Assembly (NCBI GenBank): GCA_034766995.1
Contig: CM068314.1
Coordinates: 21,275,126-21,339,125 of the forward strand
Length of the DNA: 64,000 nucleotides
Direction: 5' to 3'
Origin: Acanthacorydalis orientalis
Lineage: Eukaryota; Arthropoda; Insecta; Megaloptera; Corydalidae
This document shows, piece after piece, positions 25,752 to 37,022 of this stretch. A program made the translations under genes and the position numbers. The stretch's first letter is position 1, and each line of letters opens with the position of its first letter. The notes beneath the pieces are model-generated. The model was given only the letters and a program-made list of their open reading frames with translations. It ran no database searches and was not told the origin of the DNA.

Positions 25752-26029
25752 TTTAATATTTTATAGTACTGTTTATTTTTGTAGGTAATATTATATATTG
25801 GTGCACTTTTATTTGTAAATTAATAATTGGTTTAAGAATTATTAAAAAGCTTTCTAATATGAATTCTGTTATTAGTTTATTGTGAGTTTATAATGAATTT
25901 TATAAAGTATTTTATATTGTGTTGAACTGAATTATTTTTGATATTTTTTTAATAGAATGTTATAAACGATTTATATGGTTTTAACGGGATCTTCGATCTC
26001 ATCAGAACGAATATTTTTTCTTTAAGGGA

Positions 26030-26890
26030 CCATACCTATCTAGAGGCATGAAAAAAAGTTTGAATTCGGAATTTGTTTTCTCTGAAAATATAGTTAATAA
26101 TTAAACGATTTTTAAAAATAAAAGGTACATTTATATAGATCATTTTGTCGAAAAAAACGTTCAAAAATATTAAAGAACAAAAGAGATATGTCCGCCAACA
26201 AAGGATGGCATTTTTTTGAGAAGTTTGGTTGTGACCGATGTCCAGATGAAACTGAGCATCTGAAATCAAAAAAATAACAGGATTTTAAAGTTAGTCACAA
26301 ATGTAATAGATTAGCGTTCAGAGATTTTAAAAATCTGTATTTTTTTAAAAAAAATTGAATCGAGCGAAATTTAAGCATGAAAAAAATCTGTGAAAAATGT
26401 CATTATTTTCACATAAATATTGAAAATTTTATTTATTTTTGAAATATATAAAAAACGCTATTCGATTAATAGTGTTTCTTAGCGTATTTCATGAAAATTT
26501 CAAAATAATCCATCAATCGGTTTTCGAAATATACGGGACTTTGTCTTCGAAAATAGTTTTTCGAGAGGAACGCGTTTAAATTCACAAGTGTTATTTCCTC
26601 AATTTTTTTTTAAATATTTAATTTGCTTTAGGAAGAACTCTATAACTTAGTCAATTTTACACATATCAATATAAAATTCAGGATATATTTTTAAGACATT
26701 AAACTTTTAGAAAATGCAAAAAAATCAATTTTTTCAAAGTTATAAGTAGGTGTAACCTCTTAAATTAATTAGTGACCGTTAATATTAATGATATAGTTTT
26801 AGTTCGCTGAAAATCGGACAATTATTTACTTGACACATTATTGACAATATTTTTGTGTTATTTTACAGGGTTTTTTTTTGGCCATAAAAA
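26030..26890. other. possible unclassified degenerate repeat
   Basis: This stretch has a texture unlike its neighbours, with GGTTTTCGAAATATACGGGA, TTTTTCGAGAGGAACGCG and similar phrases reminiscent of insect DNA-transposon non-coding regions. No terminal repeats, target duplication or open frame were found. This is an impression, not a firm call. Confidence 0.2.
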
Positions 26891-29101
26891 AATGACATAA
26901 AAGACGGAGAAACGTTGCATAAAAACACATTTTTATTGTAGAAAAAAAAACTGTATTTCTATTTTGATGTTATTAATTTCAAACACAATACTTTTATAAA
27001 TTGAATCTCTGAAAACTACAAAATTGTGTTTTGAACATTTTAATACTTGTTAAAAGACTATTCGTTCTTTGTATAAAAATCTTGTTTGTAATTTAAACAA
27101 ATTTTATGATTAGTTGTGCATAAAGCTGCTTTTTTCGTGTTACACATTATATATATTTAGAATATATTAAATTATCTTTATTAGAGTTATTATTCTAAAA
27201 GTCTAAGTGTTACATTTATATTTAAAAATACAAATTTATTTTGAGAAGAGAAAAATATATTTTTATAAAACAAAGAAAATGGTTAGAAAACATGCCCACT
27301 TTAAAATAATTTCTAATTCAGTATACTTATAATTTAATAAATAGAGCATTAACATATTCACTGTCTATGTATCATATATGATTCATAGTGGTTTTAAATT
27401 TCACGTCCATGAAGCATACATGACTCAATTGACTATTCATATGTAGACGTAAATATCAACCTGAACGCGACTTTAAATATTTTGAAATGATTACAAAACG
27501 TGTGGAGAGGGCATCCGAGTCGTACTGAGCAAAAAAATTTGATCATATATGATTCATGAACGTCGTTAGGGTACATCTTTCCAAAAACAAGTAAATGTGC
27601 TACGTTTTTATTTATACAAAAATAATGCAATACTCAAAAGTGTAAGTTTCCATAGATATGCTTAAATGATTACAATAGAATACAAAAGTAAATGTAAATA
27701 AAAAAATTAATAACATTTATGCAAAATTTGCTTTGTGATAATTTTCAAAACGCTTCAGACAAAATGCTTTCTTACAAAATAACATTCTGTATGTACTTGT
27801 TTTGCTTTCTTTGCAGCAATTTGAGGTCCACTGGAGGTTTTACATTTCTTTATAACACTCACTACATCGTTTTCGAACAATTTTACCATCTTATTTTCGC
27901 ACAAAAAACTAACGTATATTTTAAAAAAAAACCTTAAGAAACATTTTTAATGTACGTGGACGTGTGAGATCAACTTAAAAAGATGCTTGAACAGTGAACG
28001 TGTCAATATGTAACGCTAACAATAATGCCGATTTTTAATCAATTTGTTATACACTTATATATTTTTTTAAATCCGTCACAATATGGTACAATTTCAAGTA
28101 CACATGACAATAGAAAAAAATGTTTATTTTTTTGTCACATTTTAGATATCACATGTGTTGTAGTATTCATTAAATTCTATTATAATATTGTGTGTATAGA
28201 ACGGTTAACATATTGACTAAAACGTCGTTGAATAGTTCAGTAATATGAAATACGAGAAATGTCACTTGCAAGATGTGTAAATATATAGATATAAGAACCG
28301 AGTAGATATAGTAAAATATATTTAAGTGACATTAAACAAACCTATTTGATAAAATGAAGAAGGTTCAATGTATATTTATTTTATAAATTATATTCTATAC
28401 ATCACGAACTTTGCGGTTTTAGTTCCAATGAACAATAATAATATTAATTAACTTACATATTTGTAGGTCATTAAGCTACAAACATATACAGGTGAATTTA
28501 GTAACACGTTTATAGCGTTTTTCTTAAAAACGGTTAAAAATAGGAGCAAGAAAAGTATTACAAAAGAGGCTGACGGAAGATATTTTCGAGAAATAGATTA
28601 ATTTTACTTTCTTACGAGTATATTGGAAAGAATATTTTTTAAACACCCAGTCGATAGTGTTTAATGAGATAAACATCTCTTGATTCGAAGCACTTCATTA
28701 AAAGTCTAACTGTTTTTCAGTAATAAATAAAATTTCATTAATTATTCTAATTAACATTCCTTGTGAATGTAGTAGTTAAACTCTGGGAGGAATTATTTGA
28801 TATTACTGCTACACTTCTAATAAGACAAAAAAAAACTGTTTCTAAATAAACAGAATAGTAGAGCTGGTTGCACATTATTTTCTTTGAGGTCATTATTGTT
28901 AATATGTTTAGATTTTTAAGGTTAAAGATATAGTTGTTTTTCCAACGCATTACCATTTGAAAAAAATATAATAAAAAAAATAAAATACAATTTTCATAAA
29001 ATCATTGTTCTATAATTTGTTTTCTATAATTATAATAATCATTCTCTTTCCCTTTCTTTAATCGTTTTCTAGAAAAAATTTGTATGCGTTTTATAAGATT
29101 T

Positions 29102-29144
29102 TCTCTCTCTCTCTTTCTGTATATATATATATATATATATATAT
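29102..29144. repeat. (TC)n(TA)n microsatellite
   Basis: CTCTCT run then TA, 440 bases upstream of the first zinc-finger exon. Confidence 0.9.
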
Positions 29145-29463
29145 CCTTTTATTATCTCTTTACCTATGTAATCTTTCTTTAATCATTTGAAATATTAAAA
29201 CACCCACATAGCCTTTTTAATTTTTAAATCAGCGCATTTAATATTTGACGTGACGGTCTGTCTAACTTTGATGTTTGCTCCTGATCTTATCTTATTTACA
29301 CAATACATTTAATATTGTTAATATTTATAGTATTGAATAATTAGAGATTTCGTTATGAAATGTAAATAAGAATTATTTGATGTGCAAGTTACAAATATTA
29401 ATGAAATGTAGAATAAATAAATAATTAAATATATATTTGTACTGAAAACACATTATTGACAAA

Positions 29464-29490
29464 GTTACATTGGTGAAAATAAACTTCTTA
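29464..29490 (+). promoter_or_regulatory. conserved intronic block upstream of zinc-finger cassette 1
   Basis: GTTACATTGGTGAAAATAAA and the following CTTCTTA closely match blocks at 32744 and 33742. All three lie about 90-100 bases before the acceptors of the three zinc-finger exons. The block may be a duplication footprint or a splicing element (branch-point region or regulatory site). The function is inferred only. Confidence 0.45.
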
Positions 29491-29587
29491 AAGTAATTAA
29501 AATAGTACTTATATAAGTTATGAATATTTTTATTTATACACTAAAATTATTTTTAAGTATCTTTCATTACTCGTAAATGTATTACAG

Positions 29588-30033
29588 GAACTCAGGATAT
29601 TGCAAATATTCAAGTAGTGAAGGAAGAAAGTAGTTTAGTTTTAACTAATTCATCCGATTATAACGTATTCCCGCAAAATACCGATCAACAAATTTCGAGT
29701 TCCAATACGTTAAATACTAATATACAACCAGTTCCTATAAGTGCAATTTTAGTTGATTCTAGTGGACAAATTACTATACCATCAAATGTGATAATTACGC
29801 CAGTAGTAGCAGCGAAAATGGACAATGAAAGAAACGAAATTACCATTGACAGGCTGCCACCGTTGGCGAAAAACGAATGCGAATATTGTGGGAAAAAAAT
29901 TTCATCTAGATCGAATATGCGTAAACATATTTACAGAATGCATAACATCAATCCAACCGTCAGTTGTTGTCATTGTGGAAAAGTAACTAAAGATAAATAT
30001 GCACTGAGCGATCATATCAGAAGATTTCATTAA
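29588..30033 (+). CDS. alternative 3' terminal exon with two C2H2 zinc fingers (cassette 1)
   Basis: The open frame follows a splice acceptor (TTACAG, ending 29587), starts with the last two bases of a split codon (GA), and runs 147 full codons to a TAA stop. It has a Ser/Thr/Asn-rich linker of about 95 residues, then finger 1 (CEYCGKKISS...HIYRMH) and finger 2 (CCHCGKV...HIRRFH). Both are exactly C-X2-C-X12-H-X4-H, joined by NINPTVS. The protein ends at the last histidine, as in the C-terminal exons of BTB/zinc-finger transcription factors of the broad/lola/tramtrack group. A sequence-specific nuclear DNA-binding role follows from the family. No in-frame BTB domain or start methionine is seen, which fits an exon spliced to common 5' exons elsewhere. 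A candidate poly(A) signal AATAAA is at 30139. Which family member this is cannot be settled from these residues; broad-like is my best guess. Confidence 0.78.
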
Positions 30034-32020
30034 CTTGATTAATCGCTTTAGTGTTTATCTTGAAGTGCTTGGTCTATAAAGAAACTTTTATAAAATGAAG
30101 TGATAATGAATTTCGTTTACCAATGTAGATATTTTACAAATAAAACAGCCAATTTGAAATTGTACTGTCGCGTAACTTAATAATATTTCAATATTATGAG
30201 ATTTACATATGTTTATACAAATGTTTCTGGGTTTCACAGTATTGCAAACATATAAAAAAGAAATGCAGATAATTTTATATTATAAAATGAGGTTTAGTTC
30301 TTAGTGTGATTGTTATTTTGAAAATTCTTAAACTAGTAAATTTATATAAAAATATGTGAATGAAATCAAAACGAATTAAGCCAAAAAAGGACATATTGTT
30401 TTTAAACGATTTGAATGATTTAATTACTGAATATATAAAAACAATGATAAAAATATAACGAAAAATGATATAATTTTTGATATTGATTTATACACTTTGA
30501 AAATATTATCAAAATGTTCATTAGAGTTTGAATAATTATTCGAGTAAGAATGTAAAGAAATTAAAAAAACTACAAAATGTAAATCGATTGTTATGTAAAT
30601 GATATTAGTTGTTCAATTAAAGTTATCATATTTTACTAAATAATTAAATTTTCATACACTTTATCTAGTGTATAAAAATTTCAAGCTTAGTACTTATTTA
30701 TATATGTTTTTCTAAATATTTTAGAATGGAAAATATGCTGTAGAGAATTCTATAGATCTTGAAATTCAATCTCAATAAGTATTGTTATTTAAACTTGACA
30801 TTCTTTTTGTTTGAAGTACTAATTGGAACATTTTAATTTGATTTATATTCGTATTTAAACCAACATTCGCTTAAAATTCTGTTTGATATATTTAGTGAAA
30901 GTATTTGTCATTGCTTTCAGAGAGTTTCTTAATGAATAGCAAAAGAGATTTTTTCTAAACCTCTAAACATATTTTTTTATAGGAATACAAAGTGTGTCAT
31001 ATACGATATTATTAATTTTATTTGTAGTTTTAAAATTATAAGAACGTATGCAAATATGTTTTACCATTCACTTATTACATGCTCGATTCTGTTTAACAAA
31101 ATTCTTTTAAAATTTAAAAAAAGATATAATGTAGATTTACATTCATATTTTTAATGCCATGAATATATATTTTTATTTCAGTATCATGTATTCTTTTTTT
31201 AAGTAATATAGTAGAATTATAGTTCTGGGTCTGTAATTAAGTTAATTTTTACAAATGGTTCATATCTTACATGTCGTAAATCTTTTTTCTTCAAAATTTT
31301 CAACAATTGCTTATCGTTGGTTTTGATTTCGTTTAACGAATTTAATTAAAGATGCCATAATATTTATGCTTCCGATACCATCGTGCTGTGAAGTTGTGAT
31401 ATTGCCATTAAATGCACATAAACAATCAAAAAGATCAATAAGCAATTTTTTTGAAATTTGTAATATGAAACTTTTTTATGGTGTGTAGGGGAAGGGGGTT
31501 TTATGTGGAATCCTGTTTCGTTGGTGGAAATTAATGCTATCATAAGTTGAAAATAATGATTTAACAAAAAATTCGCAAACCTTGATTTTCTTTTAAGAGT
31601 AATTTCATTGATAAAATTCAATTAAATAAACCAATGTATATTTAATTTTACGATCAATTATGTTATCAAACGAATGTAATATAATATAAAATATACAATT
31701 TTAGACTTATGATAGTTTTGAATTTACTGATTTATAATTTCAGTTTAATGCCTAATTTATGTGATATTTTCTTATAGATATTACGATAGTCATATAGTAC
31801 TCAAATAATAAATATAGGGCGACAGCACATATTTCAATACGTTATATATTCAATAACTTCTTTGATATTTCTTATACTATAATCGAATATTATTACCATA
31901 ATTTTATTTTCTTATGCAAATCAATAGGTGTTGTAGTTTTATCGAATAAGTAATTTATTTAATATTTTTCATTTCAATTGTATAATTAAGATAGAAGTAT
32001 AATTTTATTTTCAGATTATC

Positions 32021-32027
<7 letters not shown>

Positions 32028-32080
<53 letters not shown>
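32028..32080. repeat. (TA)n microsatellite between zinc-finger cassettes 1 and 2
   Basis: Pure TA run in the intron-like spacer. Confidence 0.95.
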
Positions 32081-32082
<2 letters not shown>

Positions 32083-32743
32083 GTACTAAAAAAAAACAAA
32101 CTTTTTTTAGAAATATGTACTTCTTTTCCTTTTAGTTATCGAATGAATCAGAAATGAACTTAAATATAACAAAAATCAATTATTTGGATGTAATTAAATT
32201 GTTATAAATTATTAGGATGTTTAGAGCAGTTGTAAATATTTTTTTTTTAAAATAGGACTGATATTTTTTATTTATATACGTTTACATAATTTAAGTTACA
32301 TATCATCAGACATTTAAATATAGAATCAAGATAGAAATAATCAATACTTTATATTTTTTGTTAAATAACAATAATGGTTTTTAATGAGCAGGTAAATACA
32401 ATTGATTTGAAAATTGCTTTTTATAAAAGGTTTTATTTAAAATATGTAAAGTAATATTAATTAACAACAATTAACAATGTCATTCACACATTAAAACATT
32501 CGCACACGTATAGAAACACATTTCTGAAATTGTATATTTTTCTGTAACTCAAATATTTGTGTATATTGTGTAATGTGAGCTTTTTGATCACAAAGAAAAT
32601 TAAACAGTATATGGCTGTATTATGAACTGTTTTCAAAATAGTTAGTTGACATATTTTTTCAAATGTTTATGTATAATGGAAGTGTAAAAGTCGATTAAGA
32701 GAAATGTAATTTATGTTTTTATTAAGATTAAAGTATTGCAAGA

Positions 32744-32771
32744 GTTACATTTGTGAAAGTAAACATCCTTA
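32744..32771 (+). promoter_or_regulatory. conserved intronic block upstream of zinc-finger cassette 2
   Basis: GTTACATTTGTGAAAGTAAA followed by CATCCTTA is nearly identical to the block before cassette 3 and close to that before cassette 1. It ends 89 bases before the acceptor. Further upstream, GTCGATTA and TTATGTTTTTATTAA are also shared with cassette 3, so the duplicated unit reaches at least about 150 bases into the intron. Confidence 0.45.
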
Positions 32772-32860
32772 GAATAAATAATATTTTTTAATGTATTTAT
32801 TAGTTTTATTACTAAACATTTTTCCAATCTTACATTTTATAATTAATTAATATATTTCAG

Positions 32861-33306
32861 GAAATGGAAGTATTACAAATATACAAGTAAAGAACGAAAT
32901 AAATAGTTTATTAGACTTAGTTTTATCTGATAATAATTCAATATCTGATAGCAGTGATAAAAATGCTTCGAATTCTATAGAGATGAATAGTAATGAAAAA
33001 ACAATCCTCACATCTGCTGATTTTATCGATTCTGATAGAAAAAGTAAACATACCAAAATGATGGTTTCGCCATTAATAGAGACTAAAGAAGAGATTGAAA
33101 GAAATGAAACCGTCATTAGTGAAGAAATGTCAAAATTAACATCAGTAGAATGTCACTTTTGTGGAAAAAATATTTCTTGTAAATCGAATTTGCATAAACA
33201 TATTGATCGGATGCATAAAATAAATCCTACTGTTAAGTGCCGCCAGTGTGGCAGACTAGTTAAAGATAAATATTCGTTAAGAGATCACATGAGACATTTT
33301 CATTAA
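32861..33306 (+). CDS. alternative 3' terminal exon with two C2H2 zinc fingers (cassette 2)
   Basis: This is a paralogue of cassette 1, of the same length (446 bases). It follows a strong acceptor (TATATTTCAG ending 32860) and begins with the same split codon GA. It opens NGSITNIQVKNE, matching TQDIANIQVVKE of cassette 1. Finger 1 is CHFCGKNISC...HIDRMH and finger 2 is CRQCGRLVKD...HMRHFH, both C-X2-C-X12-H-X4-H with all zinc ligands present, joined by KINPTVK. The linker ahead of the fingers is rich in Ser, Asp and Asn and has diverged more than the fingers, as expected if the fingers are under selection. AATAAA occurs at 33599 and 33681. Its stop directly after the last histidine and its shared phase make it mutually exclusive with its neighbours as a terminal exon. 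Function is inferred from the family: it would give the parent transcription factor a second DNA-binding specificity. Confidence 0.78.
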
Positions 33307-33741
33307 TATAATATATCGACAGATTTCGTCGCTGTTTTCTAATATAAAGGTCGTGCGCTCCCTTTTGTCGCTTTTATTTTTCTGTGATTCAGTTGCAATC
33401 ATTATTTTAAATGTATTCCTTATTAATGCCCTTTTTAGTCTATTATAACTCGTTAGAACTTTTGGTTATCTTTAGGTAGACATGTTTTTGAACCTGTGAT
33501 TATTAAGTGAAAATTATGCTTCAATATTATAAAGAAATATATTTACCATTATTACTTGTTAGTATGACTTATATATGGAAACCATTAAAGTAAGTTTAAA
33601 TAAAAATATGTAAATCAGCTAAAAGCAAATTGAAGTAAACAAGAGCAATGTTGATGTAATTTTCTTCAATAATTGAACACAATAAAGCATCAATGAATAT
33701 AAATGTCGATTATGTTTTTATTAACTTTACTGAACTTAACC

Positions 33742-33769
33742 GTTACATTTGTGAATTAAAATATCCTTA
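33742..33769 (+). promoter_or_regulatory. conserved intronic block upstream of zinc-finger cassette 3
   Basis: GTTACATTTGTGAATTAAAA followed by TATCCTTA is the third member of the block family and ends 92 bases before the cassette 3 acceptor. Its constant spacing from the acceptor in all three cassettes is the main reason to consider a splicing role. Confidence 0.45.
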
Positions 33770-33861
33770 CAATAAACGTTATTTTATAAGGTATTTGTAT
33801 TATTATTGTTATATTGTTTTATTCAGTTTTTGTTTTTTTATTATTAGTTAATACATTTTAG

Positions 33862-34268
33862 GAACTCGAAATGTTATAAGTGCTACAGTAAAAATTGAAA
33901 AAAGTAATTTAATAGAGATATCCTCTTCTGATGGTAAAGCGCTACTTGATACCAGCGATAAAAATGCTTTGAATTCTGCTGAGATCAGTTGTAATAAAGA
34001 AACAGTTCCTGTATCTGCTGTTTTTGTCAAGTCTGACGAAAAAATCACTATTCCATCGAATATAGTTTTGCCTTTAGTACCGACTCAAGCGGATAGTGCA
34101 AGAAATGAAGTCGTTGTTGCTGAAGGTGCTCCATGGTTATCGTCAAAAAAATGTCCGTCTTGTGGAAAAATCATTCCATCTAGATTGAAAATGTATAAAC
34201 ATATTGATATGATGCATAAAATAGATCCTCCTACTCGTCGTCGTAGGAAAAGAAAAATATGCAAGTAA
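33862..34268 (+). CDS. alternative 3' terminal exon with one C2H2 finger and a basic tail (cassette 3)
   Basis: This is a third paralogue. The acceptor is ACATTTTAG (ending 33861), the first bases are again GA of a split codon, and the frame runs 134 codons to TAA. The linker matches cassette 1 closely in its second half (PVSAVFVKSDEKITIPSNIV against PISAILVDSSGQITIPSNVI). Finger 1 is intact: CPSCGKIIPS...HIDMMH with C-X2-C-X12-H-X4-H. After KIDPP the expected second finger is absent and is replaced by TRRRRKRKICK and a stop. A one-finger product with an arginine/lysine-rich tail could bind DNA with relaxed specificity or carry a nuclear-localisation signal. Equally, the exon may be decaying after duplication. 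No frameshift is needed to keep the linker and finger 1 open, which argues against an old pseudogene. A candidate AATAAA is at 34675. Confidence 0.68.
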
Positions 34269-35025
34269 ATATCGTAGAAGACGTTTCATTTGATGTAATA
34301 TATCGACAAACTTGGTTACTATTGTGTATCAATGTTAAACTGCCCTTTTTTCGAGTGTATATTATATTTTCTTTATCTAAGATTTCGTTGAAATTATTAT
34401 TTTCGTTGTATCCTTTATGTACTCTGCTTTACAGCTTATTACGACTGTGCTGGTTATTTAGTGATGCTATTGTTATTATAACAATTTTTATTTCTTGTGT
34501 ATACCAAAAATTTAACTCATCGATAATTATAATTATTTTTTTATTTAGTACAATAATATAGATTTAGACTGTATGCCATGAGCACTGCCATGGCTAATGG
34601 AAAATATAGGATTGAAAAGATCTTGATTTTCTGTACTTGTCTTTCAGAGATGATGGTATTATCATCGAAATGAAAATAAACGGATCAAAAGAGCCAATAA
34701 TCAATTATCATAAATTTTGATAAATACATTTGTTAGAATCCGAAGTGTTATTTCATTTGTAAAAGTAAGTTTTATTAAATTTCAAGTCTAATCAAGTTTT
34801 CTTAAAAATGACTAATGAGTAGAAAAAAGCTACAGTTAATTAAAGGAAAAATGGCTTTAAGAAAAACAACGTAAATAGTATTTGTTTGACTTTATATTTA
34901 TTGTTTTCATAACTATTGTTAATTAATTCAAATCTATAAATACTAATCATTATAAACTGAAGAATAATCGTTTTATTAATTTTTATTGGGATCGTATTTC
35001 AAAGTTATAATGAAAATAAATATAC

Positions 35026-35224
35026 ACTCGTAAGGAGAGGATACGTTCTCGGAAATTGAGTTTTGGCCCAAACTTCGTGTAGTGGTAGGGTACCCCAAAG
35101 ATATTAACATAGTGACATACTAGCTCGCAGTATTCAGCCATTTTCGAGAAAAAGGCTCCAAGGTTTCCGCATCTTATGATGGTCTCAAACTCAAATTCCG
35201 AGAGCGTATCCTCCCCTTGTCAGT
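35026..35224. mobile_element. short inverted-repeat element (MITE-like)
   Basis: Inverted arms of about 40 bases share GGAGAGGATACG and TCTCGGAA, with TTGAGTTT on the left against the reverse of AAACTCAAATTCCGAGAGCG and TATCCTCCCC on the right. The centre, about 110 bases, is non-coding. The whole unit of about 199 bases is GC-richer than its flanks. The superfamily is not recognised. Confidence 0.65.
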
Positions 35225-35724
35225 TAAAATTATCGTTAAATAATTACTAGCCTGTAAATGGCAAGACAGGTATGAAATTAATGTCTTGAATAATTTTTAT
35301 ACTTGTATTTTTGTTAGCTTAGTAATTATTAAATATAATTAAATGACTATTATATTTAAAATAAATTTATTTTTTCAATATTTAATGATATTTAAAGCAA
35401 TGAGGATATCATACGATTATTAACTGAATGTTAAGCGTCAGCTTTATAAGGAAAGTGTGTGGTTTTTTTTTGTATTAATTAACTTTTCATTAGTTATATT
35501 TTTTTGGATTTTTAAATTCGAATATTATTAAAAATTATTTAAATTCAAATTTGTTACTGTAGATTTCTTCATATCGATATTGTTTTTGTTACATTAGCAT
35601 GTTTGGATTTATTTGAATAATATTGGAAATTATAATACATTTGTTTAGGCAGTTCGTCGAAGAGATGATTTATGTTTTGTCTCCTGGTGGTAAAAGAGAC
35701 TAATGCAAGTAGGTTAGCCTAGAT

Positions 35725-36102
35725 CAGTGGTCTTCAAACTGTGTTCCGTGGAACCCTGACCTTCCGCGCAACACCTTCAGAGATTCTGCGCGTCAGTTAA
35801 AATTCGAAAAAAGTTTCGAAGAAAAAACCCGAAAAGTTAAAAATTCAAAATAGCTAATTTATGATAATTTCTTTTTTTCTATAAATATCTATTATTACGT
35901 ATCATTATGTAGTAAAACTGTATTTATGTGTACACATTACGACCCTCCTCAATCAGATGCAGATAATAAAATTTGTTTATGTAAGATGGATGATTTTCAA
36001 AACTTGTTGGGTACACACCTCGAGGTTTCTAGGAATAGTGGGAGTTCTGCAAAAAATATAATTTTAAGGGTTCCGCGAGTCAACAGAGTTTGAAGACCAC
36101 TG
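35725..36102. mobile_element. hAT-type MITE with 8-bp target duplication
   Basis: The element runs from CAGTGGTCTTCAAACTGTGT to the inverted ACAGAGTTTGAAGACCACTG. It is 378 bases long, with further arm similarity (GTTCCGTGGAACC against GGTTCCGCG). It is flanked by the identical octamer GCCTAGAT at 35717-35724 and 36103-36110. CAGTGGT-type ends with an 8-bp duplication are diagnostic of the hAT superfamily. There is no open frame, so it is non-autonomous. The intact duplication suggests a fairly recent insertion. Confidence 0.88.
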
Positions 36103-36552
36103 GCCTAGATTAAAATACTAATATCTGATTATTCGTTGACTTCTTTAGAGTACATGTTTTTTTACTCAAATAAAATTAAAAAAAAAATTCATTTAAAAAT
36201 GAATGGCTTTATATAAAAAAGATCTGTAACTTTTTTTTATAGAAAATTATAAAATAGAAAAATTATTGATCGAAAAAATTAATGAATCTTAGACCTGCTA
36301 CTAACTGTAAAAAGAGAAGTGATGACAGTTATTTTTATTAAATTTTGTCATTTATAAAGTTCACATTTAAAAAATGTTTCATATGAATTAAAAAGCGTAA
36401 TATTTACAGTGGACGAGTTACTATTACTATTATTTTTTTACAAAATTTATTAACAATTTTAATAAATTTTGTGTTAGATTTTGGAAAATAATAAAATATG
36501 ATTGCATTTCGACAAGTTTTACTTTCACAATCATACATCCCTAGTACCCCTT

Positions 36553-37022
36553 AACCTTATATCTGTTCCATATAAGTTTTTAGATATTTGTTATACAATC
36601 CATGTAAGGATCAGAATCCTTATATGGGCATCTTATATATACCTTATATTAATCTTATAACACATATAAAGTGACTTTATGTGATCCTTATAGTAAATAA
36701 GGTCACATTTTATAGGCTAAACGTCATATATATTGCTGATAGTGAACCTTATACGGACCACAACCATATAACGAACTTGTTGAGCCTTACATGTAATTTT
36801 TGAAAGTCGAATATGAAAACTATATATTGCTCAGTTTAATACGAAAAGCATCTATTTGCTTTTAAATTGCTGCTAAAATAATAACAAACAGCTGACGACA
36901 CAAAATCGTTTATTTTATAGGTTTGTATAAGGATACCTTATATAAACCATATATGATTTGTATAAGGTTTCTATAATGTGAATATATATATTCCTTTACG
37001 GTTCATATAAGGTCACCTTATG
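36553..37022. repeat. cluster of CTTATA / TATAAG motifs in opposing orientation
   Basis: I count about twelve CTTATA or TATAAG hexamers, often extended to ACCTTATAT or ATATAAGGT, in 470 bases. Seven of the eight CTTATA copies lie in the left half (36553-36755) and three of the four TATAAG copies in the right part (36925-37012), separated by about 130 ordinary bases (36790-36920). AAGGTCAC occurs at about 36699 and again at about 37010. This looks like subterminal repeats of a transposon with degenerate inverted arms, or a protein-binding array. No coding sequence is present. Confidence 0.5.

Larger units (their letters stand above)
23514..26029. other. AT-rich DNA, possible conserved non-coding patch
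   Basis: 25330-25580 has a complex, non-repetitive composition with several TAATTA/ATTAAT-type homeodomain words and ATCGATGCAT, which could mark an enhancer. Nothing else was found. Confidence 0.3.
26891..29587. other. probable intron upstream of zinc-finger cassette 1
   Basis: There is no coding exon that I can support. The word ATCATATATGATTCAT occurs twice, at about 27371 and 27542. A TTTGCAG acceptor-like site at 27816 is followed by a frame without a recognisable domain. Confidence 0.4.
30034..32860. other. 3' UTR of cassette 1 and intron-like spacer to cassette 2
   Basis: AATAAA is at 30139. The remainder is AT-rich, with one microsatellite and no further zinc-finger frame in any phase that I could see. 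Confidence 0.5.

Noticed and set aside
27719..27937. Frame following an acceptor-like TTTGCAG
   Set aside because: The acceptor-like site falls in the middle of the frame and the peptide has no zinc-finger or other recognisable pattern.
32847..33116. Minus-strand frame opposite zinc-finger cassette 2 (and 33848-34048 opposite cassette 3)
   Set aside because: Antisense of the coding exons, without any domain.
34259..34561. 100-codon hydrophobic frame just after cassette 3
   Set aside because: It overlaps the end of the cassette in another frame and lies in its probable 3' UTR. The composition is that of T-rich DNA.
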